Below, piece by piece: positions 25,483 through 33,977 of a DNA stretch of 64,000 nucleotides. The position numbers were made by a program, and so were the translations under genes. The notes beneath the pieces are model-generated. The model was not told the DNA's origin. It saw only the letters and a list, made by a program, of their open reading frames with translations, and did no database searches. How positions within the stretch are numbered: position 1 is the stretch's first letter; every line of letters starts with the position of its first letter. Source of the stretch: Streptomyces sp. NRRL F-2664 (GTDB lineage: Bacteria; Actinomycetota; Actinomycetes; Streptomycetales; Streptomycetaceae); NCBI RefSeq assembly GCF_000719345.1, contig NZ_JOFX01000007.1, positions 124,001 to 188,000 of the forward strand, given 5' to 3'.

Positions 25483-27197
25483 CCGACCGCACCCACCCCG
25501 GCGCCTGGCACGCCGTCGCCGACCACCTGCACCACCTCGGCACCGGCGCGGTCTTCGGGCTGCCCGGCGACGACATGGACCTGCTGGGCGCCCTGGAGGG
25601 CACCGACATCCGCTTCGTCCTGTGCCGGGACCAGCGCAACGCCCTGTTCATGGCGACCGGTTACGCCCTCGCCTCGGGCCGGCCCGGCATCTGCGCGGTC
25701 GGCAAGGGCCCGGCCCTGACCAACACCCTCACGGGCGTGCTGGAGGCGGCCTCCGCCGCCGCGCCCGTCGTCCTGATCGCCGGGGGCACCGCCCTGGACC
25801 GGCTGGGCACGGGCGCGTTCCAGGAACTCGACCAGCTCGCCGCGGTGCGCCCCTACGTCAAGTGGGCGGCCCGGGTGGACCACCCCGACCGGCTGGCGGG
25901 CGTCCTGGAGAAGGCCGTCGCCGTCGCCGTCAACGGCACGCCCGGCCCCGTGTACGTCGAGATCGCGGAGCAGATCGCCGCGGAACCGGTCACCCGGACC
26001 GGCCCCTGGCGGCCCGCCGCCCCGCAGCGGCCGACCCCGGACCCCGACGTCCTGCGGACCACCGCGGACGCCATCGCCACGGCCCGGCGGCCCCTGCTGC
26101 TCGTCGGCGGCGGCGCCCGGCACCGCAACACCGGCCGCCTCCTGGAGGACTTCGCCGACCGGCTCGGCGCCGCCGTCTTCACCACCGCCTCCGGCCGGGG
26201 CACCTTCGCCGAGGACCATCCCCTCTTCTGCGGGGTGTCGGGGCTCTACACGGTGGCGCCCGCCGACCGGCTGTGGCACGAGGCCGACCTGGTGGTCGCG
26301 CTCGGCAGCCGGCTGGAGGAGACCGCGACCTTCGGCTGGCCGAACGCCGCCGACCTGCCGGTGATCCAGGTGGTGGCGGGGGAGGAGAGCCTGGTCACGG
26401 GCAGGCCGGGCACCGGCGTGCTGGGCGATGTCGAGCGGACCGTCGCGGCCTGGACCCGGATGCTGGACCGGCCCGCGGGCGACACCGACTGGACCGGGCG
26501 GATCCGCGCGGTACGGCAGGCACACGCCGTGCGTGCGGCCGAGCGGGCGGCGGCCGCCGACGCGGCGGCCGCCGGACCGGCCGCGGGCGTACCCGTGGCG
26601 CGCGTGCTGACGGCCCTCGCCGACGCGGTGCCCGACACGCGCGTCCTCGTCCAGGAGAACGGCCTGCAGGACATGTGGTCGTACTTCCACCCGCACTACA
26701 GCTGCGGGTCCCTCGGCGGGTCCGTCGTGCCCAGCGAACAGACACCGCTCGGCTTCGGCGCCGCGGCCGCCGTGGGCGTCGCCCTGGCACAGCCGGACCG
26801 GCCCGTGGTCGCGGTCGTCGGCGACGGCGCCTTCAACCTCTTCCGCTCCGAGCTGCCCACCGTCGCCGACACGGGCGTGTCCCTGCTGTACGTGGTCCTC
26901 GACAACGGCGGCTACGGGTGGCTGCAGACCAACCTGGACCGGGTCTCGGGCCCCGGCTCCCGGTTCTCCTTCACCTCCGACCGCCCGACCGGATCCGCGG
27001 GCCTGGCCCACGCGTACGGACTCGGATACTGGCGGGTCGACAACCCCGGCGATCTCCACGGCGTCCTCCATACGGCATGGCGGCACTGCGTGGAGCACAA
27101 CACGACAGGAGTGGTCGAGGTGGGAGTGTCCCTCGCCGACAGTCCTCCGGGAACCTCCGGGGCCGGCGGCGACTTCCCGCTGCGCGAGGACGAATGA
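25479..27197 (+). CDS. Thiamine-diphosphate-dependent decarboxylase/ligase-like enzyme
   Basis: A 572-aa protein with three ThDP-enzyme domains: Pyr domain (VFGLPGDDMDLLGALEGT), central domain (PLLLVGGGARHRNTG) and PP domain with the metal motif GDGAFNLFRSELPTVADTGVSLLYVVLDNGGYG. The family includes acetolactate synthase, benzoylformate decarboxylase and 2-ketoarginine decarboxylase (AruI). The Pyr-domain glutamate that normally protonates the cofactor is replaced: the block reads VLCRDQRNALFMATGYA, with Q52 at the Glu position. Next to an aldehyde dehydrogenase and with a guanidinohydrolase in the cluster, I favour decarboxylation of a 2-oxo acid such as 2-ketoarginine. This is inferred from context. 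Confidence 0.8.
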   Translation: MTDRTHPGAWHAVADHLHHLGTGAVFGLPGDDMDLLGALEGTDIRFVLCRDQRNALFMATGYALASGRPGICAVGKGPALTNTLTGVLEAASAAAPVVLIAGGTALDRLGTGAFQELDQLAAVRPYVKWAARVDHPDRLAGVLEKAVAVAVNGTPGPVYVEIAEQIAAEPVTRTGPWRPAAPQRPTPDPDVLRTTADAIATARRPLLLVGGGARHRNTGRLLEDFADRLGAAVFTTASGRGTFAEDHPLFCGVSGLYTVAPADRLWHEADLVVALGSRLEETATFGWPNAADLPVIQVVAGEESLVTGRPGTGVLGDVERTVAAWTRMLDRPAGDTDWTGRIRAVRQAHAVRAAERAAAADAAAAGPAAGVPVARVLTALADAVPDTRVLVQENGLQDMWSYFHPHYSCGSLGGSVVPSEQTPLGFGAAAAVGVALAQPDRPVVAVVGDGAFNLFRSELPTVADTGVSLLYVVLDNGGYGWLQTNLDRVSGPGSRFSFTSDRPTGSAGLAHAYGLGYWRVDNPGDLHGVLHTAWRHCVEHNTTGVVEVGVSLADSPPGTSGAGGDFPLREDE

Positions 27198-27222
27198 ACG
27201 ACTGCGAGACAAGGACGAGGCA

Positions 27223-28125
27223 ATGGCCGTAGCGCTCTTCTTCCCGGGGCTCATTCCCACCCGGTTCGACGCGATCAGCGAGTTCGTCACCACGAACGAC
27301 CACGCCAGACGCAGATTCGCCGAAGCCGACGAGGTGCTGGGCTACTCCCTGGCCGATGCCTACCGCGAGGCGTCCATCTACGAATGGGAGGTCTTCGAGA
27401 GCGGGTTCATGGCGCTCACCCTCGCCCTCGCCGACTGCGCGCAGGACCGCCACGGCGGCCGGCCCGCCGTCTGCGGCGGGCAGAGCTTCGGCGCCTTCAT
27501 GGCCGCCGTCCGGGCCGGGGCCCTGACCTACCCGGACGCACTGGAGCTGATCCGGCGCAGCGTCGCCGTCGAGACGGACTACTTCGCGTCGCTGACCGAG
27601 CCGATCGGCTGCCACTTCTTCTACCGGCTCCCGCACGACACCGTCCAGCGGCTGGTCGAGGAGACCCGTGCACGCGGTGAGTGGATCGAGCTGTCGGTGG
27701 TCCTCGACGAGGAGGTGCACGCGGTGTCCGCGTCGATGCGCACCCTGGAGCGGTTCGAGCAGCGGGTACGCGAGGAGGGCGGATTCCCCTTCTACACGAT
27801 GAACCGCGCCGAGCACTGCTCGGCCGTCTCCGGGCTGCGCGCCCGCCTGCACGACGAGGTCTACGGCACCGTGCCGTGGAACGCCCCGGACGTCCCGGTC
27901 CTGTCCGACGTCGACGGGCGGCTCCTGACCGACCCCGAGGAGATCAAGCAGGACCTGCTGGACGGCTGGACCACACCTGTCCACTGGCAGACCATCCTGC
28001 GGGGCCTGCACGCGGCGGAGGTCGACGAGGTGTGGATCCCGGGGCCGCGCAACATGTTCGCGCGGATCACCAACAAGTCCATCCCCACCCGGGTGATCAC
28101 CCCGAAGACGGTGCTCGAAGGGTGA
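27223..28125 (+). CDS. Stand-alone acyltransferase (FabD/AT-like)
   Basis: A 300-aa protein with the nucleophile elbow GGQSFGAF (S88) and a catalytic His in NRAEHCSAV, followed by PWNAPDVPVLSDVDGRLL as in malonyl-ACP transacylases. The arginine that binds the free carboxylate of malonyl groups appears replaced by S113 (LIRRSVAVET against the usual LVExRGxxMQ). It may therefore carry a non-carboxylated acyl or aminoacyl group between carrier proteins, as VinK-type enzymes do. The gene is 25 bp after the ThDP gene and overlaps the following GTG. Confidence 0.8.
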   Translation: MAVALFFPGLIPTRFDAISEFVTTNDHARRRFAEADEVLGYSLADAYREASIYEWEVFESGFMALTLALADCAQDRHGGRPAVCGGQSFGAFMAAVRAGALTYPDALELIRRSVAVETDYFASLTEPIGCHFFYRLPHDTVQRLVEETRARGEWIELSVVLDEEVHAVSASMRTLERFEQRVREEGGFPFYTMNRAEHCSAVSGLRARLHDEVYGTVPWNAPDVPVLSDVDGRLLTDPEEIKQDLLDGWTTPVHWQTILRGLHAAEVDEVWIPGPRNMFARITNKSIPTRVITPKTVLEG

Positions 28126-29702
28126 GCGCCGGCACGAAGACGCCGACGGACCCGGCGGGCCGCCGTGTCCTGTCGGCCGCGCTGTTCGCGAGCGCCCCGG
28201 CCGAGGTGCTCGACTTCCTGTTACCCCTGTGGGCCGGCTCGACCCTGCGGGCCGGGCCGTCCGTGGTGGGCGCGCTCATCGCCTTCGAGGCGGTGCTGTC
28301 CCTTCTCGTGCGCCCCCTGGCCGGGGAGCTGGCCGACCGTTTCGACCAGCGGCGGGTGGCCGCGGCCGGGGCGGGACTGTACGCCCTGTCCTTCGCGGGA
28401 TATGCGCTCGCCGACACCCTGCCGGTGGCCTTCGCCGCGGCCGGCCTGGGCGGCGTGGGCGGCGCGCTGTTCTGGGTCGCGCTGCGGGCCTGGACCGGAC
28501 GGGAGGCGGCGGACGGCGACGGGACGGCCGCCTACGGGAAGTTGCTGTCCGCCGAGGGGCAAGGAGCTTTCGTCGGCTACCTGGTGACGTTCTCACTGCT
28601 GGAACGGACCGGCTATCCGGCCCTGTTCTGGCTCGGCGCCGTCGCCTGCGTCCTGGCCATGGCCCTCCTGCTGCGCGGTCCGGGCGGACGGCCGGCCCGC
28701 CCCGCAGCCGGGCGCGACCGCCGGACGCGGGGGCCGCTGCGGCGGGGGGCGGCGGAGCGCCGGCTGCTGCCGCTGATGGTGGTGTCCGCGGTGACGGCCG
28801 CCGCCGAGGCCGGGCTGTGGATGCTGCTGCTGCTGCGGCTGCAGGGGGACCTGGAGCTGTCCCCGAACGAGATCGCACTGGTCTTCGCCCCCGGTTTCGT
28901 GGTGTTCGTGCTGCTGCCGGAGCACACCCACCACCTCACGGACCGGCTGGGCCGCACCCCGACCATGGTCGCCTCGTTCGCGGCGGGCACGCTGTTCGCG
29001 GCGGGACTCGCTGTCGTCGCCACGCCGCTCGCGATCGCCGTGTTCTGGACCGTGGCCGCCGCCTGCTTCGCGGCACAGATCCCCGTCGAGCAGGCGACCG
29101 TGGCCGCCGCCTCCGGCGGTCGGATCGGCCGGGGCATGGGCCTGTACGAGAGCGCGCGACTGGCCGGTGTTGTGGTCGGCCCGCTGGTGATGGGCGTGCT
29201 CTACGAGCAACTCGGCTGGGTCGCCGCCTGCGCGGCGGCCGCCGTCACCTCCGCCGTGGGGGCGGTCGTGGTGCCGTTCGCGGTCCGCGTCCTGCGCCTG
29301 CCGCCGGAGGGGAAGAGGTCCCGGTCCGCGTCCGCGGCCGGAGCGGGGGCCGGCGCCGCGCCGGAGACCGTACACAGGAGAGAGGACGGAGAAGACATGG
29401 ACACGAGCAAGCCCGAACCGGCGCAGCCCTCGGCGAAGCCCTCGCTGGGCCCCAAGGAGCACGCCCGCAAGGAGCGCCGGGACTGGTACGTCCACACGGC
29501 CGCGTTCGTGCTGGGGCAGCTGGTCCTGTGGGCGCTGGACTCCAGTTGGCTCATATGGCAGATCACCGACGGCAGCGTGCCCGACGACCAGCGGGGGCCG
29601 CTGGTCTGGTTGGGCCGGATCTGGCTGACCATCTGGGTGATCGACACCATCTGGTCGTGGTCGTACACCATTTGGCCGCGGGAGAAGAAGGCGAAGTCGT
29701 AG
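28122..29702 (+). CDS. MFS transporter, in frame with a C-terminal 2TM domain
   Basis: The frame encodes 526 aa from GTG 28122, which overlaps the acyltransferase stop. Residues 1-400 form a 12-helix MFS protein (LLVRPLAGELADRFDQRRVAAAG loop). The frame then runs on through a Ser/Ala/Gly linker into a domain with two strongly hydrophobic, Trp-rich helices (AFVLGQLVLWALDSSWLIWQ, WLTIWVIDTIWSWSYTIW) like the 2TM family. ATG 29397 has its own GGAGA site and could give a separate 101-aa protein with no frame change. Codon 34 is TTA, so synthesis may need the bldA tRNA. It is probably export-related. Confidence 0.8.
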   Translation: MSAGTKTPTDPAGRRVLSAALFASAPAEVLDFLLPLWAGSTLRAGPSVVGALIAFEAVLSLLVRPLAGELADRFDQRRVAAAGAGLYALSFAGYALADTLPVAFAAAGLGGVGGALFWVALRAWTGREAADGDGTAAYGKLLSAEGQGAFVGYLVTFSLLERTGYPALFWLGAVACVLAMALLLRGPGGRPARPAAGRDRRTRGPLRRGAAERRLLPLMVVSAVTAAAEAGLWMLLLLRLQGDLELSPNEIALVFAPGFVVFVLLPEHTHHLTDRLGRTPTMVASFAAGTLFAAGLAVVATPLAIAVFWTVAAACFAAQIPVEQATVAAASGGRIGRGMGLYESARLAGVVVGPLVMGVLYEQLGWVAACAAAAVTSAVGAVVVPFAVRVLRLPPEGKRSRSASAAGAGAGAAPETVHRREDGEDMDTSKPEPAQPSAKPSLGPKEHARKERRDWYVHTAAFVLGQLVLWALDSSWLIWQITDGSVPDDQRGPLVWLGRIWLTIWVIDTIWSWSYTIWPREKKAKS

Positions 29703-29727
29703 CCCTGCCGTACGCCGGCGCGCGGAT

Positions 29728-29756
29728 CCGGCCCGGGGCGCCCTGCCCCGGGCCGG
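29728..29756. terminator. Bidirectional terminator between the MFS operon and the P450 operon
   Basis: A perfect 12-bp stem (CCGGCCCGGGGC, 29728-29739, with 29745-29756) and 5-nt loop lies between the convergent stops at 29702 and 29770. Confidence 0.8.
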
Positions 29757-29769
29757 CGCCCGTCCGGGC

Positions 29770-30999
29770 TCAATGCAGCTCCAGCGGGAGCCGGTCGTAG
29801 CCGCGCAGCGAGGTGAGGCGGGTCCGCGGCGTGGCCGGGCCGGCGTGCGCGATGTGCGGGAAGCGGGCCAGCAGCCGGGGGAAGACCACCTGGGCCTCCA
29901 TCCGGGCGAGGGCGGCGCCCAGGCAGTAGTGGGCACCGGCGCCGAAGCTGAGCGAGCCGGACACGGGCCGGCCCGGCAGGAACGTGTCGGGGGACTCGTA
30001 CCGTTCGGGGTCGCGGTTCGCCGCGGCGAGGAGAGCCACGACCTGGGTCCCCTTCCCGATGGGCACCCCGTTCAGTTCGGTGTCCTCGCCGGTCCAGCGC
30101 GAGGCGATCTGGATGGGCGGGGTGAAGCGCAGCATCTCGTCGACCCAGGCGGTCACGTTGTCGGGCTCGCCGCGCAGGCGGTCGAGGAGCCCGGGGTGGT
30201 CGAGGAGGGTGGCCGTGCCGTTGCCGATGAGGTTGCTCGTCGTCTCGTAGCCCGCCGAGTACAACAGGACCATGTTGGCCAGCAGTTCGCGACGGGTGAG
30301 GCGGTCGCCGTCCGCGTCGCGGACCGCGATGAGTGTACTCACCATGTCCTCGCGCGGATCGGCCTGTCGCTGGGCCACCAGCAGGCCCAGCCGGTCCCAC
30401 AGTTCGGCGGTCGCCGCGTCGGCGCGCTCCAGGTCGGGGCCGGTGAGGTTGTTCTCGATGGCGGACGTGATGTCCCGCACGCGCGGGCCGAACCAGGCCC
30501 GGTCCTCCTCGGGGATGCCGAGCAGTTCGCCGATGACGGTGATGGGCAGCGGCAGGGCGAGCCGTTCCATCAGGTCGACCGGGCCCGTCGCGGCGTGTGC
30601 GGCGAGGTCGTCCAGCAGGGCGTCGGTCAGCCGCTCCACCGCCGGCCGCAGGCCCTCCACCCGGCGCGGGGTGAAGGCCCGGCCGACCAGGCGCCGCAGC
30701 CGTTCGTGGTGGGGCGAGTTCTGGTTGACCATCTCGCCCATGAGGGAGTGGACGGCCAGGTGCTCGGGTCCCTCGGGCCACGTGCGGGCGATCCACTCGT
30801 CGTCCTCGACCCGGAAGAGCGGGTCGCGCAGCACCCGGTCGCAGTCGGCGTGGCGGGTGACGACCACGGTCCCGTCGGGCAGCCGGGCCACGGGGGCCCG
30901 CTCGCGGAGCACCGCGTAGAGGGGGTGGGGGTCGGGGCAGCCGAGCGGGCTGAACAGGGCGCGAAGGGCCCGGCGTACCAGGACCCGGTCGTCGCTCAT
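29770..30999 (-). CDS. Cytochrome P450
   Basis: A 409-aa soluble bacterial P450 with an AGGAGG ribosome site. The I-helix oxygen motif is YSAGYETTSN, and the heme loop FGAGAHYCLGAALARME has the ligand cysteine at C359. It is the last gene of the R2-like, ACP, P450 set on the minus strand. It probably hydroxylates or otherwise oxidises an ACP-bound or free acyl intermediate; P450s next to a dedicated ACP often act on carrier-bound substrates. Redox partners are not encoded nearby. Confidence 0.92.
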   Translation of the reverse strand: MSDDRVLVRRALRALFSPLGCPDPHPLYAVLRERAPVARLPDGTVVVTRHADCDRVLRDPLFRVEDDEWIARTWPEGPEHLAVHSLMGEMVNQNSPHHERLRRLVGRAFTPRRVEGLRPAVERLTDALLDDLAAHAATGPVDLMERLALPLPITVIGELLGIPEEDRAWFGPRVRDITSAIENNLTGPDLERADAATAELWDRLGLLVAQRQADPREDMVSTLIAVRDADGDRLTRRELLANMVLLYSAGYETTSNLIGNGTATLLDHPGLLDRLRGEPDNVTAWVDEMLRFTPPIQIASRWTGEDTELNGVPIGKGTQVVALLAAANRDPERYESPDTFLPGRPVSGSLSFGAGAHYCLGAALARMEAQVVFPRLLARFPHIAHAGPATPRTRLTSLRGYDRLPLELH

Positions 31000-31106
31000 G
31001 GTGCCTCCTGGCCCGGGCTCGTACGGTCGAGTCCGGGAGTGGGTGGGTGCGCCGCTCCGGCCCCCGGGTCGGGGCGGGCCGAAGCAGCGGCGGGAGGAAC
31101 GGACGG

Positions 31107-31352
31107 TCAGCCGGCCAGCTGCTTCTCGATCCGGATCACGATGTCGGAGACCAGCCGGAGCTCCTTCAGCTCCTCCTCGGGCAGGCTCACGCCGAAGCGC
31201 TCCTCGGCGGCGACGATGACCTCGACCATCGCCAGGGAGTCCACGTCGAGGTCGTCGATGAAGGACTTCTCCTCGGTCACGTCGGCCGGCTCCACGTCGG
31301 CGACCTCGTTCAGGATCTCGGCGAGGCCGGAGATGATGTCTTCACGCGTCAT
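31107..31352 (-). CDS. Acyl carrier protein
   Basis: An 81-aa ACP with the phosphopantetheine attachment serine S39 in DLDVDSLAMVEVIVAAEE and a typical acidic four-helix pattern. A GAGAGG ribosome site precedes ATG 31352. It is the only carrier protein in the window and lies 102 bp after the R2-like gene and 107 bp before the P450 gene. It should hold the growing acyl chain for the ketosynthases and may present it to the oxidases. Which PPTase charges it is unclear, as the cluster's own PPTase-like protein is degenerate. Confidence 0.93.
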   Translation of the reverse strand: MTREDIISGLAEILNEVADVEPADVTEEKSFIDDLDVDSLAMVEVIVAAEERFGVSLPEEELKELRLVSDIVIRIEKQLAG

Positions 31353-31454
31353 GGCGGTTACCTCTCTCGGGTTGTGTGGCGGTGGTGGTGGCTGGGGGGC
31401 CGGGGAGCGCGGAGCGGCGCGGGCCGGGTCCGCGGTCGCGGCGGTGGGCGCGGC

Positions 31455-32405
31455 TCAGCGGTCCTCTTCGGCGGGCGGCTTCGGGGCGGAGAGGTCGACG
31501 ACGTGGTCGGCGAACTTCTTCTCGATGCCGATGAGCCGCAGCTGGCGGTACAGGCTCTCGATGCCGAGCTGCTTCATGGTGAGTCCCTGCGGGGCCGAGT
31601 CGGCCTCGCCGCCCTCCTCGATGTTGAGGGCGATCGGCGCGGCGAGCTCGATGATCTCCCGGATGTCGTCGCCGTAGCCCTCCTGCACGCCCTGGCGCAG
31701 CGCGTGCAGACCGAAGCTGACGTGCCGGGACTCGTCGCGGCACATCGCGGTGAAGCCGGCCTTCACCCCGGCGAGCAGCGGCACGCCGTGCAGGGAGTTG
31801 ACGATGGCGCGCTGTCCGACGAGGGCCAGGACGCCTTCGGTGATCAGGTGGAAGAGCGCCACGGCGCGCAGCCAGCGGCGGTAGTCCGAGGGGTGCTGCT
31901 GCAGCTCCCTGATGACCTCGGTCTCGACGCGGCTCAGCTCCTGGTGGGCCGGCGTGACCATGTTCCACGCCTGCACCAGCATCCGCCCGGGGTCGGGGTC
32001 CAGGCCGAGGACCTCCTCGCCGAGGCGCAGCATCAGCTGCGTGTGGCGGGTCTCGTCGGCGATCTGCGTACCGAGGTAGAGGTGGTCGCGCTCCTCCGGA
32101 GCTCCCGTGAGGATCGGGCCCAGCAGGTCGAGGCCGGTGTACTCGCCGATGATGAAGGTGGCGATGGACTCCTCGATCATCTTGCGCGCGGCCTTGGGGA
32201 GCCGCTTGTCGAAGTCCTCGCGGTCCGGCCCCAGTTCGATGGCCCGGGCCGACCACTGCTGCTTCTCCCAGCGCTCGTAGAGAGCCTGTGGCTGTGGCTG
32301 CTGTTCGGTGACGAGGTCGGCGTGCCGGAGGACGTCCCGCAGGGGGAGCTTCGGCATCTCGGCGAGGGAGGCGTCATCGAGTAACAGTGTGCTCCAGCGC
32401 GGCAT
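31455..32405 (-). CDS. Ferritin-like R2-type di-iron protein
   Basis: A 316-aa protein of the ribonucleotide-reductase small-subunit-like fold. A full set of metal ligands is visible: E88 (IGEYT), E118 and H121 (DETRH), E190 (LITEG), E225 and H228 (DESRH). I see no sign that it is a real nucleotide reductase subunit; there is no large subunit nearby, and its partners are an ACP and a P450. It is best viewed as an oxidase, desaturase or oxygenase acting on the acyl chain. Codon 8 is TTA. The CCATGACT box pair lies just upstream of its start. Confidence 0.8.
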   Translation of the reverse strand: MPRWSTLLLDDASLAEMPKLPLRDVLRHADLVTEQQPQPQALYERWEKQQWSARAIELGPDREDFDKRLPKAARKMIEESIATFIIGEYTGLDLLGPILTGAPEERDHLYLGTQIADETRHTQLMLRLGEEVLGLDPDPGRMLVQAWNMVTPAHQELSRVETEVIRELQQHPSDYRRWLRAVALFHLITEGVLALVGQRAIVNSLHGVPLLAGVKAGFTAMCRDESRHVSFGLHALRQGVQEGYGDDIREIIELAAPIALNIEEGGEADSAPQGLTMKQLGIESLYRQLRLIGIEKKFADHVVDLSAPKPPAEEDR

Positions 32406-32414
32406 ATCAACCCT

Positions 32415-32452
32415 CCATGACTCTTGAGTCAAGTCCATGACTATCCATGAAG
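32415..32452. promoter_or_regulatory. CCATGACT direct repeats, 20-bp period, in a divergent promoter
   Basis: CCATGACT at 32415-32422 and again at 32435-32442, with a related CCATGAAG at 32445-32452. CTTGAGTCAAG lies between the first two. The region separates the R2-like gene (start 32405) from the ketosynthase gene (start 32652). The first copy overlaps the ribosome site of the R2-like gene. Confidence 0.65.
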
Positions 32453-32651
32453 TCGACAGTGAACAGCACGCACGGCCCCTCGTCAACGCGAAGGGTTGCT
32501 GGTAGGGCTCGCCCGGAGAATCGCTCAGTCATATTTCTTGACTCGTGGGTCGAGAGTGTGTCAATGTTTGGTCATCAGCCCGGCAGGCAGCCCCGACAGG
32601 CCCTCGCCGGACGGCTGTTGATGCTCACCACAGTCAGGGAGGGAGGCGGAC

Positions 32652-33977
32652 ATGGCGCAGACACGGGCTCGTTCCCGGGAACACGGCGTGGTCATCACCG
32701 GCAGCGGTGTCGTCTCCCCCATCGGCTGCACCACCGAGGAGTTCTGGGCCTCGGCCAGGGCCGGCCGCAGCGGGATCCGCACCATCACCCGCTACGACGC
32801 CGCCACCCTTCCGACGCGGTTCGCCGGCGAGGTCGTGGACTTCGACCCGAAGCCGTACATGCCCAACAAGCAGGGCCGCCGCCTCGACCGGTACGCCCAG
32901 TTCGCCCTCGCCGCCGCCCTCCAGGCGGTGCGGCAGGCCGGACTGGACGTCGACGCCGAACGCGCCACCCGCACCGCCGTCCTGGTGGGCTCCGGCTACG
33001 GTCCGGGCCAGCTCATGCAGGCGGCCGTCCACGACCTGCGCGACCACGGACGGCGCCGGATGACCCCCTACCTCGCCTCCAGCGGCTCGCTGGACAGCGC
33101 GGCGGGCGAGATCGCCGCCCGGCTCGGTGCGCGGGGCCCCTCCGGTGCCACCGCCACCGCCTGCGCGACCGGCGCCACCTGCATCGGCGACGCCCTGCGC
33201 ATGATCCGCCACGGCTACGCGGACGTCGTCATCGCCGGCGGAGCCGACGACGCCGTCAACCCCCTCGACCTCGGCGCGGCCGCCAACGCCGGTGCGCTCT
33301 CCCGCCGCGACGACGAACCCGGCCGGGCCAGCCGCCCCTTCGACCGCGCCCGGGACGGGTTCGTCATGGGCGCCGGCGCCGGCATCGTCGTCCTGGAATC
33401 CGCCGAACACGCCCACCGCCGCGGCGCCACCGTTCTGGCCGAACTGGCCGGCTACGGCGCCACCACCGACGCCTACCACTCCACCCACCCCCACCCCGAG
33501 GGACTGGCCGCCCGTCAGGCCATGACGGACGCCCTGGACGACGCGGGCGTACGGCCCGAGGAGATCGACCACATCTCCGCCCACGGCACCGGCACCCAGC
33601 TCAACGACCGCATCGAGAGCGCCTCGATCCGCGCCGTCTTCGGGCGCCACGCCCTGCGCGTCCCGATCAGCTCGCTCAAGTCGATGACCGGTCACATGAT
33701 CGGCGCCGCCGGAGCGGTCGAGCTGATCGCCGCGCTCCACACGATCCGCGACGGGATCGTGCCGCCGACCGTGAACTGCGACGACCCGGAGGACACGGAA
33801 CTGGACTACGTGCCGCACACCGCGCGTCCCCACGCCGTGCGCACCGTGCTCAGCAACTCCTTCGGATTCGGCGGACACAACGCCGTACTCGTCCTGCGCG
33901 CCCCGTCCGGGGGCGCCCCGCAGCCGTCACTGTCCCCGTCCCCGTCCGAGCCGGAGCCCCAGGGAGGGAAGCGATGA
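32652..33977 (+). CDS. 3-Oxoacyl-ACP synthase (FabF-type ketosynthase)
   Basis: A 441-aa condensing enzyme. The nucleophile is C171 in TATACATGATCIGDA, and the two histidines lie in ISAHGTGTQLND and SLKSMTGHMIGAAGA; NSFGFGGHNA closes the fold. It extends acyl-ACP with malonyl-ACP. The C-terminal 20 residues (Pro/Ser/Glu) are an extension. It heads the KS-LanKC-precursor transcript and overlaps the LanKC start (ATGA), tying acyl-chain synthesis to peptide modification. No ketoreductase or dehydratase is encoded in the cluster, so those steps would have to come from primary fatty acid synthesis. Confidence 0.93.
   Translation: MAQTRARSREHGVVITGSGVVSPIGCTTEEFWASARAGRSGIRTITRYDAATLPTRFAGEVVDFDPKPYMPNKQGRRLDRYAQFALAAALQAVRQAGLDVDAERATRTAVLVGSGYGPGQLMQAAVHDLRDHGRRRMTPYLASSGSLDSAAGEIAARLGARGPSGATATACATGATCIGDALRMIRHGYADVVIAGGADDAVNPLDLGAAANAGALSRRDDEPGRASRPFDRARDGFVMGAGAGIVVLESAEHAHRRGATVLAELAGYGATTDAYHSTHPHPEGLAARQAMTDALDDAGVRPEEIDHISAHGTGTQLNDRIESASIRAVFGRHALRVPISSLKSMTGHMIGAAGAVELIAALHTIRDGIVPPTVNCDDPEDTELDYVPHTARPHAVRTVLSNSFGFGGHNAVLVLRAPSGGAPQPSLSPSPSEPEPQGGKR

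Noticed and set aside
31455..32405. R2-like protein considered as a true ribonucleotide reductase beta subunit
   Set aside because: No alpha subunit or nrdI/nrdR genes are near, and the operon partners are an ACP and a P450.
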